A DNA stretch of 64,000 nt from Endozoicomonas arenosclerae (GCF_001562015.1 NZ_LASA01000065.1:39202-103201), one strand, 5' to 3'. Shown: positions 15,101-22,061, numbered from the stretch's first letter. Numbers and translations: made by a program. Notes: generated by a model not told the origin, from the letters alone.

Positions 15101-16791
15101 CTACCCTCACCGGCTTTCATCTTATCAGCAGTACTTTCACCTTGAATGGAACTAACAGCTTCATTCCGATTCAATTCAACACCTGAACCATCGGCAAGCT
15201 TTATACGAACAATGTTGTCTAAATCAGCTCTCTCACCAAATCTTGCTAACTGACTGTCTTCGTTAAAGTGAGCTTTACCTGTTGTATCTACAAAAACACC
15301 CTCGTCTGTGACTTTCAGATAGGAGTGAATATTTTGTGCAGTAACACTTTCAGGAAGAACTTCTTTCAGATCAAGGATGTCTCTATCACCACTTTTACTG
15401 GTAAAGTCATAGAGCATATCTGATTTGATTTCATCAGCACTGGACTCAAGTGACAACGCATATTCATCTTCACCACTACCACCAATCAGAAGGTTACGAC
15501 CTTTACCCGCTTCAATACGGTCATTACCTTCACCACCATCAAGCATAGTGCCGTCATCATTACCACGAAGTGTGTCACGACCTTTACCACCGAAAAGCTC
15601 TACAGCATGATCTGCTTCGTCTGCTCTCTGTGCACTCCCTCTTGCAGCAACACTGGATGCATCGAGTAACTCATCACCTTCACCACCCAGAGCTTGCGTT
15701 AGGTTATGTTCATCCAGCTTGAAGTGAAAACGCTGTCCATCCTCACTGTTCAGGAATGCTTTCTTTCCGCCACCAGCTTGATCAAAAAGATCCAGACGCT
15801 GGCTTAATGCTTCTGTCGAAAGAAATGGATTATCGTCAGCCAGCTCAACACCCGCAGACTGAGTCCAATCAAACTGCACAACCACTTCATCTGAAATCTG
15901 AATAGCAATCTCATCACTGAAAGCGGGATTATCCTGGGCAAAAACAGCAACCAAATCTTCAGATGAAAACTCCCCTCCCCCTTCACTGTCTATGTAGACA
16001 CCATCCTCTGTCACTTTAAGGTAATTAGAGATATTTTCAGCTGTTACGCCTGAAGGTAGGAGAGCACTGATATCAATAGTATCTTGTTGCTGGTTATTTG
16101 AAATAAACTTAAGCGTTTCAACAGATTCCGAATCTGCCAGAACATAGCGGTCATTGCCTTCACCACCATCATAATAATCTTCACCAGCCCCACCATTTAA
16201 TACATCATCTCCAGCAAGCCCCATTAAATTGTCGGCTTGAACTGTCCCCATCATCGTATCCGCCATCGCTGTACCCGTAATGTCATTCAGCGATGTGGAA
16301 GCAACTTCATTCTCTGTAAGGCCGGTAATAGGAGTGTCTACATTGCTGTATCGATCAAACTGAATAACGGAAGTATCTGCAATCTGGACAGCAACTATGG
16401 CACTTAAAGGAGGATTGTTTGCAGCAAAGCGGGCAATCTGGTTTTCAGTAGAGAATTGTCCCTGACCCGCAGGATCAAGATAAACACCTTTATCAGTAAC
16501 TTTTATATAGCTCTTCAAATTGCCTGAGTTAACATCACCAGAGACTAACTCGCTGATATCCAGGATATCCTGCTGGGTATTGTTTGACTTGAAGTGAAGG
16601 GTATCAATAGCATGATCAGAAAGAATATAACGGTCATTTCCTGCACCGCCGTTATAGATATCAGCACCCAACCCACCATCTAACGTATCATCGCCACTCA
16701 TCCCGAAAAGATGATCAGCGCCATCTGTGCCATGCAATTCATCCGAAGATTGGCTACCAAAAATAGGTCTATTACCAGATTGTCCGTCCAT
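196..16791 (-). CDS. giant modular RTX adhesin/exoprotein, type I secretion substrate (5531 aa)
   Basis: A very large, acidic, Asp/Gly/Ser/Thr-rich protein in which I see no cysteine, as expected for a type I secreted, calcium-folded surface protein. The ATG at 16791 has a good ribosome site (AAGGGAAG) 5 bases upstream. Order of modules: GGxGxDxL calcium-binding RTX blocks plus four domains resembling a type I secretion target domain (about residues 63-146, 225-308, 455-545, 730-815); then cadherin/dystroglycan-like and tandem-95-like Ig-fold repeats ending in VNDAP-type linkers; two carbohydrate-binding-like modules beginning VSIEAENF (about 1041 and 2862); three LamG/concanavalin-like jellyrolls (about 1404, 3527, 4328); further jellyroll insertions with GWTSEN (about 1930 and 2400). 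The C-terminus has RTX blocks (about 5099 and 5405) and a final domain DTITDFSTGSGGDVIDLSDV like the VC_A0849-type secretion target. No LapA-like N-terminal retention module is apparent and no transporter genes are in the window. Probably adhesion to glycans or host surfaces (inference). Confidence 0.9.
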   Translation of the reverse strand: MDGQSGNRPIFGSQSSDELHGTDGADHLFGMSGDDTLDGGLGADIYNGGAGNDRYILSDHAIDTLHFKSNNTQQDILDISELVSGDVNSGNLKSYIKVTDKGVYLDPAGQGQFSTENQIARFAANNPPLSAIVAVQIADTSVIQFDRYSNVDTPITGLTENEVASTSLNDITGTAMADTMMGTVQADNLMGLAGDDVLNGGAGEDYYDGGEGNDRYVLADSESVETLKFISNNQQQDTIDISALLPSGVTAENISNYLKVTEDGVYIDSEGGGEFSSEDLVAVFAQDNPAFSDEIAIQISDEVVVQFDWTQSAGVELADDNPFLSTEALSQRLDLFDQAGGGKKAFLNSEDGQRFHFKLDEHNLTQALGGEGDELLDASSVAARGSAQRADEADHAVELFGGKGRDTLRGNDDGTMLDGGEGNDRIEAGKGRNLLIGGSGEDEYALSLESSADEIKSDMLYDFTSKSGDRDILDLKEVLPESVTAQNIHSYLKVTDEGVFVDTTGKAHFNEDSQLARFGERADLDNIVRIKLADGSGVELNRNEAVSSIQGESTADKMKAGEGSDTLYGNAGDDILDGDALASTKSADFLYGGEGNDKLFIDNLDLTSGAVEGGVGFDTARIKESAGQSVTLDMHASGIEKAIGGDSDDVLDGSGFTDTSGGYNKSTGDYESSEAQRLDLYGRDGDDTLKGGVGRDYLDGGSDDDILSGGAGRDFIAGGAGNDTFILADDDEVDTLWDFKSNSEQQDVLDISAFVADDFDYNDLADYFNVDSNYVYFDKAGQGTFTYNQAIAKLGGKSDIDDPVKVQLDDIQVTFDPAGGDIVLLNTNAPTAIATGLAIDEDSSDGTAVGSVSHTDVDGPNPVTYAISSGNDNGYFTINSSTGAVTLTAAGEAAIDYESAVSHTIQVTASDGTFVSTPVNLTVTLNDVNEAPVVANNIVNQSVSEDSKLTFQVPVNTFLDVDGDALTYTATLADGSALPDWLKFNSGSRTFSGTPDNEDVGTLNLKVTATDGDGLSSNAQFNLDVTNVNDGPVQVFQESGGLVSIEAENFHSSVARDGSVWSTVSDGSASGGEKVATASNGMWRTGNDTEGDSPELTYEINFDSPGTYYVWMKGEIMSGGGDSLHIGVNGDYSHTNWGFTNFSNSNNWTHSGRATINIDEAGRHQVNLWLREAGLSVDKIVLTKDSNYTPSGSGPAQSDYLNAPADQAVNEEASFLYTLAADAFVDVDSGDILSLSASLANGDPLPTWLSFDAESRTFSGTPDDSDVGDIVVRVTASDGQSIHSADFSLSVVAVNDIPDSVSLDSTSVSENSAGAIVGAIATADDDSGDSHTYSLSDTRFEVVSGQLKLKDGISLDSESESSIDLTVTSTDSAGASVNETFTINVVDVNDAPELATHSLVNEVLAAYSFDNTSDDTGNGNDLALAGNASLGTGYNGTGSALTIDASDGSAGASFDLTMGENISFSTWVKMDSFDPNWSRIVEVTDGTDSFFLGREQHNSTLAVHIYDNGSRAGTLEIDNFFVEGEWVHITTTISDSGDLLLYKNGELAAESSTSWTPNGVEYNVTLGNRSAGDRVIDGSIDEFAFYDKALSENEVHAIFDSATIDNQLNDAIHISENSANSTLVATVSGSDQDVSDSLTYSLTDDAGGRFAINNSGEISVADGALLDHEANSTHDITVQVSDGELSSTRTYTVYVTDVNEAPTAANETVTATEDTTYVFTAGDFNFADQDQSDSLSSVKIESLPVQGELLLNGAIVSVSDTISVSDIQSGLLTFTPGSHHNGNDYSSFAFKVADGQGEYTQSSYNMTLNVTAVNDIPVVSSNIDKTTNEDVSFTLTEAELLANTTDADNDSLSVSNVTVTSGQVSVVDNGNGTWTVTPDSHQSGSAQLGFDVSDGSVTVSSQVDLTITPDADAPSLDVQGSTVISQMDFNGGLANGWTSENSVESHASGGPLGSSRNGSRVVELDADGGGTTPDAFYYSVDTSQGHDHEVSLWVKQRGSYDGTDEIEVVWNGQVLQTIDPGTSWGEVKVTLPDTEQSSTQLTIREVAGQNNGVGPLLDEITVTRFGADDSSDPAYDKAISSAEDSRIALDLSASLTDSDGSESLAVSLSGIPSGFGLTDGSNTVTTDGSAVDVTGWTLANITLTPVANHETDFTLTLSATATEASGGDAETVSQTIRVDLQPVQDAPDVANVDLGSTAEDTSLLITEAQLLANSSDVDAGDSLSITSLSLVNGAHGSVTDNGNGTWTYTPAANFNGNDVALSFTVSDGNVSDDQVATATVDVSSVNDGPESGSALTLSTNEDQSFVMTEAELLANASDADSDTLSVSNVRIDSGSVAVVDNGNGTWTFTPSDNWSGSSVMLFDISDGQATVSGQANITVSAVADAPTLSIADSTVISSMDFENDGLASGWTSENAPEINQASVYGVSDASGGNGYIMDLDDTEGSAATNEDAIRYTVDTSEGFDHEISFATRIRPDSLGTDEFEVVWNGEVLQTITPTSSWETITIKLPANGNDSGQVVIRETSGAFDDHGALFDDVTINKLNSITINEDSSSTFELATALVDADGSETISSVQVSGVPSGYVLGDGTNSVTSDGSSIDISSWNTSQLSLTPLANANGTVSLTVSATAAESSGDTATTSQTIDFVIQSVDDAPVAGNVDLGSVNEDSSVVITQAQLLANASDDDGDSLSIASISLDNDSHGVLVDNGNSTWTFTPAANFHGADVAFSYTVSDGTSGDEASVSAVIDVNAVDDDAVVSNVLSNQSVDEDSAFNFTVPENTFTHGDKDTLTYSATQADGSDLPDWLLFNTDTRAFSGVPDNGDVSTLSLKVTATDEDGETTDANFNLVVNNVNDSPSPVFAESNGLVSIEAENFSSQVNRSGNTWSVKSDGSASGGEYVDTADNGLGFDQDYTGQSSELTYDIQFDSAGTYYVWVRGNETNGNGDSIHIGLNGEAVESGSRIDFDSTSMEWANDRMNGAGRITIEVDEPGTHQLNLWMREDGTGVDKIVISDDVNYVPSGSGPAESDYVGLSDQTVAEESAFSYTVDANAFNDLDGDSLSFSATLSNGDPLPTWMSFDAGTRTFSGTPDDPDVGTVQVRITASDGSLSSSADVSITVNGVNDAPTTPEAVVEQIDFVWGGSSISDKNAASLTMPDGFELGGSVWLTKTDGGYGKGVKVQISDNQNGTLNFKVIEAKYTDLSTWNNLTAEQKSTYFESSGTDQIVSTSNSNAGYGISNISVNGGAAVSGFLDTSSGKNADPFSSVENSSNGAVVGTITASDVEGDNLIFSLTNDAGGRFAIDSSTGQVTVADGSLLDYESASSHSITVQVSDGQLTSEQTYTIRVSDTNDAPELVSAIAEQATAEEAAFSYTLPANAFADDDGDAMSFNATLSNGDPLPVWLNFDSATRTFSGTPDDADVGSLSIVIAVSDGSLTTNVPWTLNVTAVNDAADLVADTNTGEASVGGSVVSGGASVLANDSDEENDSLTVTDVNGTTISGSTTIQGDYGDLVIGSDGSWTYTPDTPDLDSSLVAHWRFDGNTNDVASGDSVADDGALKNGATIDGGGLYGSGLNLSSESDALLIESSNEIDQMRVTDRTISLSFRVDETNDLSGRQMLFDEGGFSKGLNAYIDGGKLYIGGYDSNVGWEGTWYSVDLPDDNDFHHISLVLGENEFSAALDGQVLTDIAKDVSTGTRELSSSHNQLALGARYGDTAYHDGTYDGGNTIKSQTFIGELDEFRIYNRALNEQELNALDYEYKDTSLQDVFSYTVSDGTDTSTSTLTIDVNRVPEALSGTLSATEDGGAIAGQLSAIDLDTGESLTFAVETQPSEGSVTVNTDGSYSFNPGSDFQDLAQGATRDVTFDYRVTDVQGDSSTNTVTITVTGANDTANITSVETYTEDFNDFSAGDLNGQNGWVTEKFNSTVDLELADIGQDGSQALQFNKVSASTAGSLLNTVPDLSNASTFTFEADVAKNWWGTDLGIGGDNNSDGKIGKNDSEVAIKIKPVDHNDTLTLTLADGSTQTVSFTPADGNGWARFRVEVDLEANSGSGSVTVKYKDLSAGESEWTTVSGLSDINAQLNPSASDHTNPDNWNGIYVNGDGAGVRIDNLMLEAKGDTTNAALTEDSGVDGSGNLVKSGLLIVSDTDTGEGNFTAETITGSYGSLTIDASGNWTYTASNSQNAIQSLDDGENVTDTLTVQTADGTTHDISVVISGMNDGPSVANVDLGSSNEDTDLVITEAQLLANSSDVDGDSLSITALTLDNSSHGSLTDNGNGTWTFSPADDFNGSDISFSFTVSDGTVTSSANATVDVTAVNDAPELSGSPLISGIDAAYSFSDSTDSSGNGNDLTLSGSATLGAGHNGGQAFEMDGTAGHADIAGLQTGGAMTISTWVKYDSLSQSWSRIVDFGNGSANNNIILAHDGSTDTIAFEIYDGTGYPADGLLKVSNFFTEGEWVHVTATVDDTGAMRIYKNGELAGENLSGAVPPDLVRTNNYIGKSNWDGDGSLDGSIDDLAVFNSALNADQIKAIYEADSVDNLLSDAFHVVENSADSTVLGSVAATDIDNASNELSYSLSNDAGGRFTINSTTGEISVADSGQLDHDSNASHTITVQVSDGELSSTRDYTVYVTDINEAPTAADNTLSTNEDTNYTLTLADLGYSDQEGAEMTQIQVSTLPTEGTLKLSGAAVTADQVISKADIEAGNLVFEPDSNEAGDDYASVGFKVHDGNSYSGEHNLTFNVAAVTDGATLNDIGTQVLNSTFDGNNADGWQRTNPSNIGSSLVQNNELYNWNTTESYRDIDTSDSSVQTYELTFTLHHIQNPYHTTNISVKWGGQTVATYTEAPGSDTITATKTILLTATGDPVTELRFDQDNNYFKLDDIQINKVVATDEDTAHSLPDLGIALIDSDGSETLTVTADGIPAGAILTDGSHSITADGSSIDLSGWNHSTLQLTPPADSTETISLTITATTTENGGDSSTVSETLSLRVNSVNDKPVSEENTLILKESDSYTFSQNDFRFTDVDTGDTLQSITLTSLPASGALILNGVAVTANQVITATDISNLTYTAPTTDPDVGTSFGFTVSDGNLSSNPQVFSVDVRGNLSNSVMSGGSDDEIVDGSHQADTLRGEGGSDTLLGDAGADIIFGGTGSDIITGDDDQPVPVNVSASFISASSQASIVVDVASGVSLSAGTDNGDGTWTLSGEDLPGLTMSGTGNSWDESLTFTATGPVTRNVVINDHSFESQSLTTDGAFVHQPTSSSWTFSGANDGIHNYNNNGLNEPATKGINAGFLNTDGTISQTLVENFDRSISYQLQVDIGNRSNEGFADYEVRIKAGGVVLASDGSVTPAEGEFDTLTLNLNGAAIAADSAAIGQPLVIELHKISGPQLVFDNVRLTATTTEQVAQETVSTDQSDQITGGAGDDILTGGNDSDTFIWDSSDVGTGGSPALDTITDFSTGSGGDVIDLSDVLVNESEPLDQYLSLNFEDGDTTIEVKPDANGDVTQKIKLEGVDLSNYGGGSTDSEILNNLIDDGNLQID

Positions 16792-16981
16792 AGATACTTC
16801 CCTTTACCTACAAATCTTTTTAATTCCCTAAATGCATATAAGCAGGAATAACACGAGCTACACCTGAAATTCAGACTAGATGGCAAGAAATAGAGGTCGC
16901 ATAATAGATAGGAATATAAAGAGGGCTTGCTTGAAGCAAATTTGATTATAGAGGCGAAGTTTGGCGGAATTTGTCGCTTTA

Positions 16982-17008
16982 TCCCGAATAAAGGCAGTTT
17001 ATCCGGGA
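16982..17008. other. stem-loop between recX and the adhesin gene
   Basis: TCCCGAATAAA and TTTATCCGGGA form an 11-base-arm hairpin with one mismatch and a 5-base loop. It sits 33 bases past the recX stop and well upstream of the adhesin start. There is no T-run on the minus strand, so it is not a canonical intrinsic terminator. It could end or stabilise the recA-recX message, or be an upstream element of the adhesin promoter. The rest of 16792-17040 is AT-rich; TTGCTT and TATATT near 16900-16945 (read on the minus strand) are a weak promoter candidate. Confidence 0.4.
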
Positions 17009-17040
17009 CAGAAGCTACTACCAAGGTATGATGCTGAGAA

Positions 17041-17481
17041 TCAACGTTTGAAACACGAAGATATTTGACTGCCAGTAAATCCCCTCTGCGCCAAAAAACG
17101 ATACTGCTTCGATTTATCTTTGGTATTCAGGGGTTGCTCATCGCCAAACTTACGTCGTCTTTGCTCTTCCACCATCTCAAGCCAGAGATCATCATCATCC
17201 AGCAAGCATTCAGCTATTAGCTGACTTTCGAGTCCTTTCCTGAATAACTCAGAACGAATTCTGACCGGTCCATAGCCTTTTGCAGTTCGGGATCGAATAA
17301 AGCTTTCCAAAAAACGTTCATCGCTCTGGAGACCTTCTTCCCTCAACCGCTCAAGAGCTGGAGTTAGATCAGACTCTGGAAAGCGGAGTTTGAGTTTGCC
17401 TTCAAGCTCTCGAAAGCTATGTTCTCGACGTGCGAGCAAGTCCATAGCCGCACGCCGAATATCAGTATCAGTAATTTCCAA
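17041..17481 (-). CDS. recX: RecX, regulator of RecA
   Basis: A 146-residue protein of the size and helical, charged character of RecX, which binds inside the RecA filament groove and modulates its extension and recombinase activity. Typical signatures are the three-helix repeat units, seen here as RREHSFRELEGKL near residue 18, GYGPVRIRSELFRKGL in the middle and YRFLAQRGFTGSQI near the end. It starts with TTG three bases after the recA stop and has no nearby ATG, so it is very probably co-transcribed with recA, with low-level expression through readthrough and the weak start codon. Gene order recA-recX supports the call. Confidence 0.93.
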   Translation of the reverse strand: MEITDTDIRRAAMDLLARREHSFRELEGKLKLRFPESDLTPALERLREEGLQSDERFLESFIRSRTAKGYGPVRIRSELFRKGLESQLIAECLLDDDDLWLEMVEEQRRRKFGDEQPLNTKDKSKQYRFLAQRGFTGSQISSCFKR

Positions 17482-17484
17482 AAC

Positions 17485-18540
17485 TTAGTCCGTCAGAAGT
17501 TCGTCCTGACGCTTGGCTTCAGATTTACCCGTTTCTTCAGGCTCAGGCTCGGCAGAACTAAGCAGCTCAGCACGAATTTGTCCCTCAATCTCTTCAGCAA
17601 TTTTTGGATTATCAGTCAGGTACTGAGCAGCATTAGCTTTACCCTGACCAATTTTCGTTCCTTTATAGGAGTACCAGGCACCGGATTTTTCAACCAGCTT
17701 CTGCTTAACCCCAAGATCAATAACCTCACCCATATGGTAAATACCCTGACCATATAAGATCTGGAATTCTGCCTGACGGAAAGGAGGAGAAACCTTGTTC
17801 TTGACGACTTTAACCCGGGTCTCATTACCAATGATCTCATCACCCTGCTTAACCGCTCCGGTCCTGCGGATATCCAGACGAACTGAAGAATAGAACTTCA
17901 GTGCATTACCACCGGTTGTGGTTTCCGGGTTACCAAACATGACACCTATCTTCATACGAATCTGGTTAATGAAAATCACCAGACAGTTAGCTTGCTTGAT
18001 AGAACCGGTAATCTTACGCAGAGCCTGAGACATCAAACGGGCCTGAAGACCTACATGGGAATCGCCCATGTCACCTTCAATTTCTGCTTTTGGAACAAGA
18101 GCTGCTACGGAGTCAACAACAATGACATCAACTGCACCTGAACGAATCAGCATGTCAGTAATTTCCAGGGCCTGTTCACCTGTATCAGGCTGAGAGACAT
18201 AAAGGTCGTCAACATCAACGCCCAGCTTGCCAGCATACAGTGGATCCAGAGCGTGCTCAGCATCAACAAAGGCACAGGTAGCCCCTTGCTTTTGGGCTTC
18301 GGCAATCACACTGAGTGTCAGAGTGGTCTTACCAGAGGATTCTGGACCAAAAATTTCTACCACTCGGCCTTTTGGCAAACCACCTATACCCAGGGCAATA
18401 TCCAGCTGAAGTGAGCCAGTAGAGATGGCCGGGATAGCTTCCTGCTTCTGGTCACCCATACGCATGACCGTGCCCTTGCCAAACTGACGATCAATCTGGC
18501 CCAGGGCCGCTGCCAATGCTTTCTTTCTGTTGTCATCCAT
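17485..18540 (-). CDS. recA: RecA recombinase
   Basis: A 351-residue RecA, the DNA-dependent ATPase that forms filaments on single-stranded DNA, catalyses strand exchange and triggers LexA self-cleavage. Walker A GPESSGKT is at residues 65-72; the Walker B strand is [10 protein letters not shown]; the L2 loop region [18 protein letters not shown] is present. Its length is close to the E. coli protein and the C-terminus is the usual acidic tail. The ATG at 18540 is preceded by AGGTGGA. Upstream are two LexA-like boxes overlapping a plausible promoter, so SOS control is expected. recX follows directly. Confidence 0.99.
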   Translation of the reverse strand: MDDNRKKALAAALGQIDRQFGKGTVMRMGDQKQEAIPAISTGSLQLDIALGIGGLPKGRVVEIFGPESSGKTTLTLSVIAEAQKQGATCAFVDAEHALDPLYAGKLGVDVDDLYVSQPDTGEQALEITDMLIRSGAVDVIVVDSVAALVPKAEIEGDMGDSHVGLQARLMSQALRKITGSIKQANCLVIFINQIRMKIGVMFGNPETTTGGNALKFYSSVRLDIRRTGAVKQGDEIIGNETRVKVVKNKVSPPFRQAEFQILYGQGIYHMGEVIDLGVKQKLVEKSGAWYSYKGTKIGQGKANAAQYLTDNPKIAEEIEGQIRAELLSSAEPEPEETGKSEAKRQDELLTD

Positions 18541-18619
18541 TGTTCAGATCCACCTTTTAGTGCTGGCCACTCTTTCAACCAACGGTTGTAACCACTAAAT
18601 CAAAATTAAAAACTTCAGA

Positions 18620-18658
18620 TACTGTATATTTAAACACTATCTGTATATTTGTCCAGTA
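18620..18658 (-). promoter_or_regulatory. recA SOS promoter with two LexA-like boxes
   Basis: Read on the minus strand, CTGG-N8-ACAG (18653-18656 to 18641-18644) is followed by GTGT-N8-ACAG (18634-18637 to 18622-18625), spaced 19 bases apart. Each departs by one base from the gammaproteobacterial LexA consensus CTGT-N8-ACAG. A -35-like TGGACA (18650-18655) overlaps the first box, and a -10-like TAAATA (18627-18632) with 17-base spacing overlaps the second, so LexA binding would block polymerase. The site lies about 80-115 bases before the recA start. Confidence 0.75.
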
Positions 18659-18659
18659 T

Positions 18660-19154
18660 TTATCTGGAAATTGCATCCACAACTTTAATCAGACCATCCA
18701 GAGCCGCTTCAACAGCCTGCCTGCGCACCTGTTCCCGATCGCCGGGAAACAGGAATACTTCGGTACTGACTTGATTATCAAAACACCAGCCTATCCAAAC
18801 AGTACCAACTGGCTTCTCATCTGTTCCACCTTCAGGCCCTGCAATGCCCGAGATAGAAACACTCAGTGGTACAGACAGATTCTTAACCGCTCCCAGTGCC
18901 ATACATTCAACTACTGGCTGACTCACAGCCCCATAACGATTAAGCAGGGTAACAGGAACATCCAGAAACTTATGTTTCATGGCATTGGAGTAGCTGATAA
19001 TAGCGCCTTCAAACCAGGATGAGCTGCCCGGTATGGAAGTAAAAACCTGACTGAGCCAGCCGCCTGTACAGGACTCTGCTGTTGCTACTTTCAAGTTTGC
19101 CGCCTGCAGCTTTACAGCCAGGCTCTTCAGCTTGCTTTCAAAATCTTTCGACAT
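18660..19154 (-). CDS. pncC: nicotinamide-nucleotide amidohydrolase PncC (CinA C-terminal family)
   Basis: A 164-residue stand-alone CinA C-terminal domain that deamidates nicotinamide mononucleotide in NAD recycling. The family motifs are clear: TAESCTGGWLS near residue 25, GAIISYSNAMK, YGAVSQPVV, SISGIAGPEGG and KPVGTVWIG. The frame extends upstream to a GTG at 19178, but the ATG at 19154 has AGAGG eight bases ahead and gives the length and N-terminus of E. coli PncC. It lies just upstream of recA on the same strand, the usual Pseudomonas-type order, and is divergent from mutS. Its stop overlaps the edge of the recA control region. Confidence 0.93.
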   Translation of the reverse strand: MSKDFESKLKSLAVKLQAANLKVATAESCTGGWLSQVFTSIPGSSSWFEGAIISYSNAMKHKFLDVPVTLLNRYGAVSQPVVECMALGAVKNLSVPLSVSISGIAGPEGGTDEKPVGTVWIGWCFDNQVSTEVFLFPGDREQVRRQAVEAALDGLIKVVDAISR

Positions 19155-19394
19155 CAAATTAGCCTCTGGCTCCAGCACATTCAGACCTGATGAAACGTCT
19201 TTATCAGCGAAAAACCACTATGTTAACGCTTTAGATAAGCTAACCAAACAAGATTCCATGAATCCAACCACTCAATTGCTGTTAGCAGTAAGAAGGCTAA
19301 AGATAAACCATTGCCCCCATGAAAACAGCAGGCTTTTCATAGTAAAATGTCAGATTGTTTGTCAGCAACCTGAATTCAAGGCTTACCCTCATCT

Positions 19395-22001
19395 ATGAGC
19401 CAGAGTAAAGATACCCAAAGTCAGCACACACCCATGATGCAGCAGTACCTGCGCATCAAGCAGCAGCACCGGGAACACCTGGTATTTTATCGCATGGGTG
19501 ACTTTTACGAGCTGTTCTATGACGACGCCCGTAAAGCTGCCGAGTTACTGGATATCACACTAACAACCCGGGGACAGTCTGCCGGTGAGCCTATTCCCAT
19601 GTCGGGCATCCCTTACCATGCAGTAGAAGGTTATCTCGCTCGACTGGTCAGGCTCCGTGTTTCAGTGGCTATATGTGAACAGGTGGGAGACCCAGCCACA
19701 TCAAAAGGCCCTGTGGAAAGAAAAGTAGTCCGGATTCTAACCCCTGGCACCGTCAGTGACGAAGCACTGTTGGATGAAAGACAAGACAACCTCTTAACAG
19801 CTCTGAGTCGCTCAGAAGATCAGTTTGGCATTGCCTCCCTGGATATCAGTAGCGGCCAATTTACTGCTGTTGAAGTGAAGGGAGAAGAGGCCCTGCTGGC
19901 GGAAATTGAACGTATTAGCCCTGCCGAAATTCTTGTTAATGACAGTTTTGAATGGCCTGCCCAAATCACAGGGCGTCCTGGCACCATCAAACGTCCACCC
20001 TGGGATTTCGATCGTGACAGCGCCTACGAAGGACTCACACGACAATTCCAAACTAAAAACCTGCAAGGCTTTGGCTGCGAGTCTTTGACCATGGGTCTTG
20101 AGGCTGCAGGCTGCTTGCTGCAATACGCCAAAGAAACTCAAAGAACATCCCTGCCCCATATTCGCAGCATACAGCAGGAAATCAGAGAAGAAAGCGTCGT
20201 ACTGGATGCCGCCAGTCGTAAAAATCTGGAGCTCACCCAAAATCTGAATGGCGGCAGAGACCACACACTGTTGTCGGTACTTGATAAAACAGCCACGGCC
20301 ATGGGCAGCCGACTGCTCTCACGCTGGCTCAATCGCCCACTTAGAAACCTCAAGAAGCTGCAAAAACGTCAATCCATCATTTCAACATTAAAGTCAGGCT
20401 ACCACTTCGAACAGATTCAACCATTATTGCGCGGAATTGGTGATATTGAGCGGATTCTGGCCAGGGTAGCATTAAAATCAGCACGTCCAAGAGACCTTGC
20501 ACGCCTTAGAGATGCACTGAATCAACTTCCAGAATTGCAGGCAACTCTTGGTACGATCGACAACGAAGACATTCATAAACTGGCTGATGCTATCAGTGAA
20601 CACCCTGAGGTTGCAGACCTGCTGACCCGTGCAATTATTGAAAACCCTCCCGTCATCATTAGAGACGGAGGCGTGATTGCAGAAGGCTACGACTCGGATC
20701 TGGATGAGTTCCGCGCCCTTAGCCAAAATGCGGGCGACTATCTTGTTGAGCTTGAGAGAAGAGAAAAAGAAAGAACGGGGCTGGCAAGTCTGAAAGTCGG
20801 TTTCAATCGGGTTCATGGATACTACATTGAACTCAGCCGAAGAGAATCTGATGATGCGCCAGTCGATTATATACGTCGACAAACTCTAAAGAATACCGAA
20901 AGGTTTATCACTCCCGAACTGAAAGAATTCGAAGATAAAGCTCTGTCCAGTAAAAGCAGAGCACTTTCCAGAGAAAAAGCTTTATACGACGAGCTGTTAG
21001 AGAAACTTCTGGAGGTATTGGGTCCACTCCAGGAAACAGCCATGAACATTGCTGAACTGGATGTACTGAATAACCTCTCAGAAAGGGCTGAAACGCTTAA
21101 CTTCTGCCAGCCTGAACTCAGTACAACACCTGGCATTCATATAGAAGACGGGCGCCATCCAGTGGTTGAACAGGTGCTGACAGAACCCTTTGTTGCCAAT
21201 AATGTTGCTCTGAATCCCGCCAGAAGAATGCTGGTCATTACCGGCCCTAATATGGGCGGTAAGTCGACATATATGCGACAGACAGCTCTGATCGTACTTC
21301 TGGCTCATGTTGGTAGTTTTGTACCTGCCAGTCATGCAAAGATGGGGCTTGTAGACAGAATCTTTACCCGGATAGGCTCATCGGATGACCTGGCTGGCGG
21401 TCGATCAACCTTTATGGTTGAAATGACAGAAACCGCTAATATTCTGCATAATGCAACCTCAAACAGTCTGGTATTGATGGATGAAATCGGTCGAGGCACC
21501 AGCACCTTTGACGGGCTTTCACTGGCATGGGCCTGCGCACACCACCTTGCAGACAGTGTTAAAGCTTTCACACTATTCGCAACACACTATTTTGAGCTGA
21601 CTCAACTGCCTGAGGAGTGCAACTCGGTAGCCAATGTTCACCTGAACGCCACAGAACACGACGATAGAATTGTATTTTTACATTCTGTTCAAGAAGGTCC
21701 TGCCAGCCAGAGTTACGGTTTGCAGGTGGCTCAACTGGCCGGCGTTCCCAGAAATGTAGTGACTCAGGCACGATCCAGACTGCAACAACTTGAGGAAGGG
21801 TCGTCTGATCAGACTATGCTGCAAGCTTCAAACCACGCTACAACTGTGTGCGACGACAATCCCGTTCAAGCAGATATGTTTGCCGCTACTGAGCCACATC
21901 CTGCAGTCGATGCGATCAAGGATCTTGATCCAGATAACCTGTCTCCAAGACAAGCTCTGGAACTCTTATATGATCTGAAGACAATGACTGCAAAAAACTG
22001 A
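19395..22001 (+). CDS. mutS: DNA mismatch repair ATPase MutS
   Basis: An 868-residue MutS, which binds mispairs and small loops and recruits MutL. The mismatch-reading Phe-x-Glu motif is in GDFYELF (F37, E39). The C-terminal ABC-type ATPase has Walker [10 protein letters not shown] near residue 617, followed by the [12 protein letters not shown] signature/Walker B stretch and FATHYFELT. The length matches E. coli MutS (853 aa). It is transcribed away from pncC-recA; the 240-base divergent gap at 19155-19394 must hold both promoters. The ribosome site is weak. Its placement next to recA and fdxA is typical of Pseudomonas relatives. Confidence 0.98.
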   Translation: MSQSKDTQSQHTPMMQQYLRIKQQHREHLVFYRMGDFYELFYDDARKAAELLDITLTTRGQSAGEPIPMSGIPYHAVEGYLARLVRLRVSVAICEQVGDPATSKGPVERKVVRILTPGTVSDEALLDERQDNLLTALSRSEDQFGIASLDISSGQFTAVEVKGEEALLAEIERISPAEILVNDSFEWPAQITGRPGTIKRPPWDFDRDSAYEGLTRQFQTKNLQGFGCESLTMGLEAAGCLLQYAKETQRTSLPHIRSIQQEIREESVVLDAASRKNLELTQNLNGGRDHTLLSVLDKTATAMGSRLLSRWLNRPLRNLKKLQKRQSIISTLKSGYHFEQIQPLLRGIGDIERILARVALKSARPRDLARLRDALNQLPELQATLGTIDNEDIHKLADAISEHPEVADLLTRAIIENPPVIIRDGGVIAEGYDSDLDEFRALSQNAGDYLVELERREKERTGLASLKVGFNRVHGYYIELSRRESDDAPVDYIRRQTLKNTERFITPELKEFEDKALSSKSRALSREKALYDELLEKLLEVLGPLQETAMNIAELDVLNNLSERAETLNFCQPELSTTPGIHIEDGRHPVVEQVLTEPFVANNVALNPARRMLVITGPNMGGKSTYMRQTALIVLLAHVGSFVPASHAKMGLVDRIFTRIGSSDDLAGGRSTFMVEMTETANILHNATSNSLVLMDEIGRGTSTFDGLSLAWACAHHLADSVKAFTLFATHYFELTQLPEECNSVANVHLNATEHDDRIVFLHSVQEGPASQSYGLQVAQLAGVPRNVVTQARSRLQQLEEGSSDQTMLQASNHATTVCDDNPVQADMFAATEPHPAVDAIKDLDPDNLSPRQALELLYDLKTMTAKN

Positions 22002-22061
22002 CTATGCTCATAACTGCTTGAACTACTACCTTAGAGACAATACTGGTAGACTTGTCGCCTC

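Noticed and set aside
196..16791. Adhesin region as several genes or as a CRISPR-like repeat array
   Set aside because: One uninterrupted reading frame with start and ribosome site explains the whole region; the repeats are diverged protein domains with no regular short repeat-spacer pattern.
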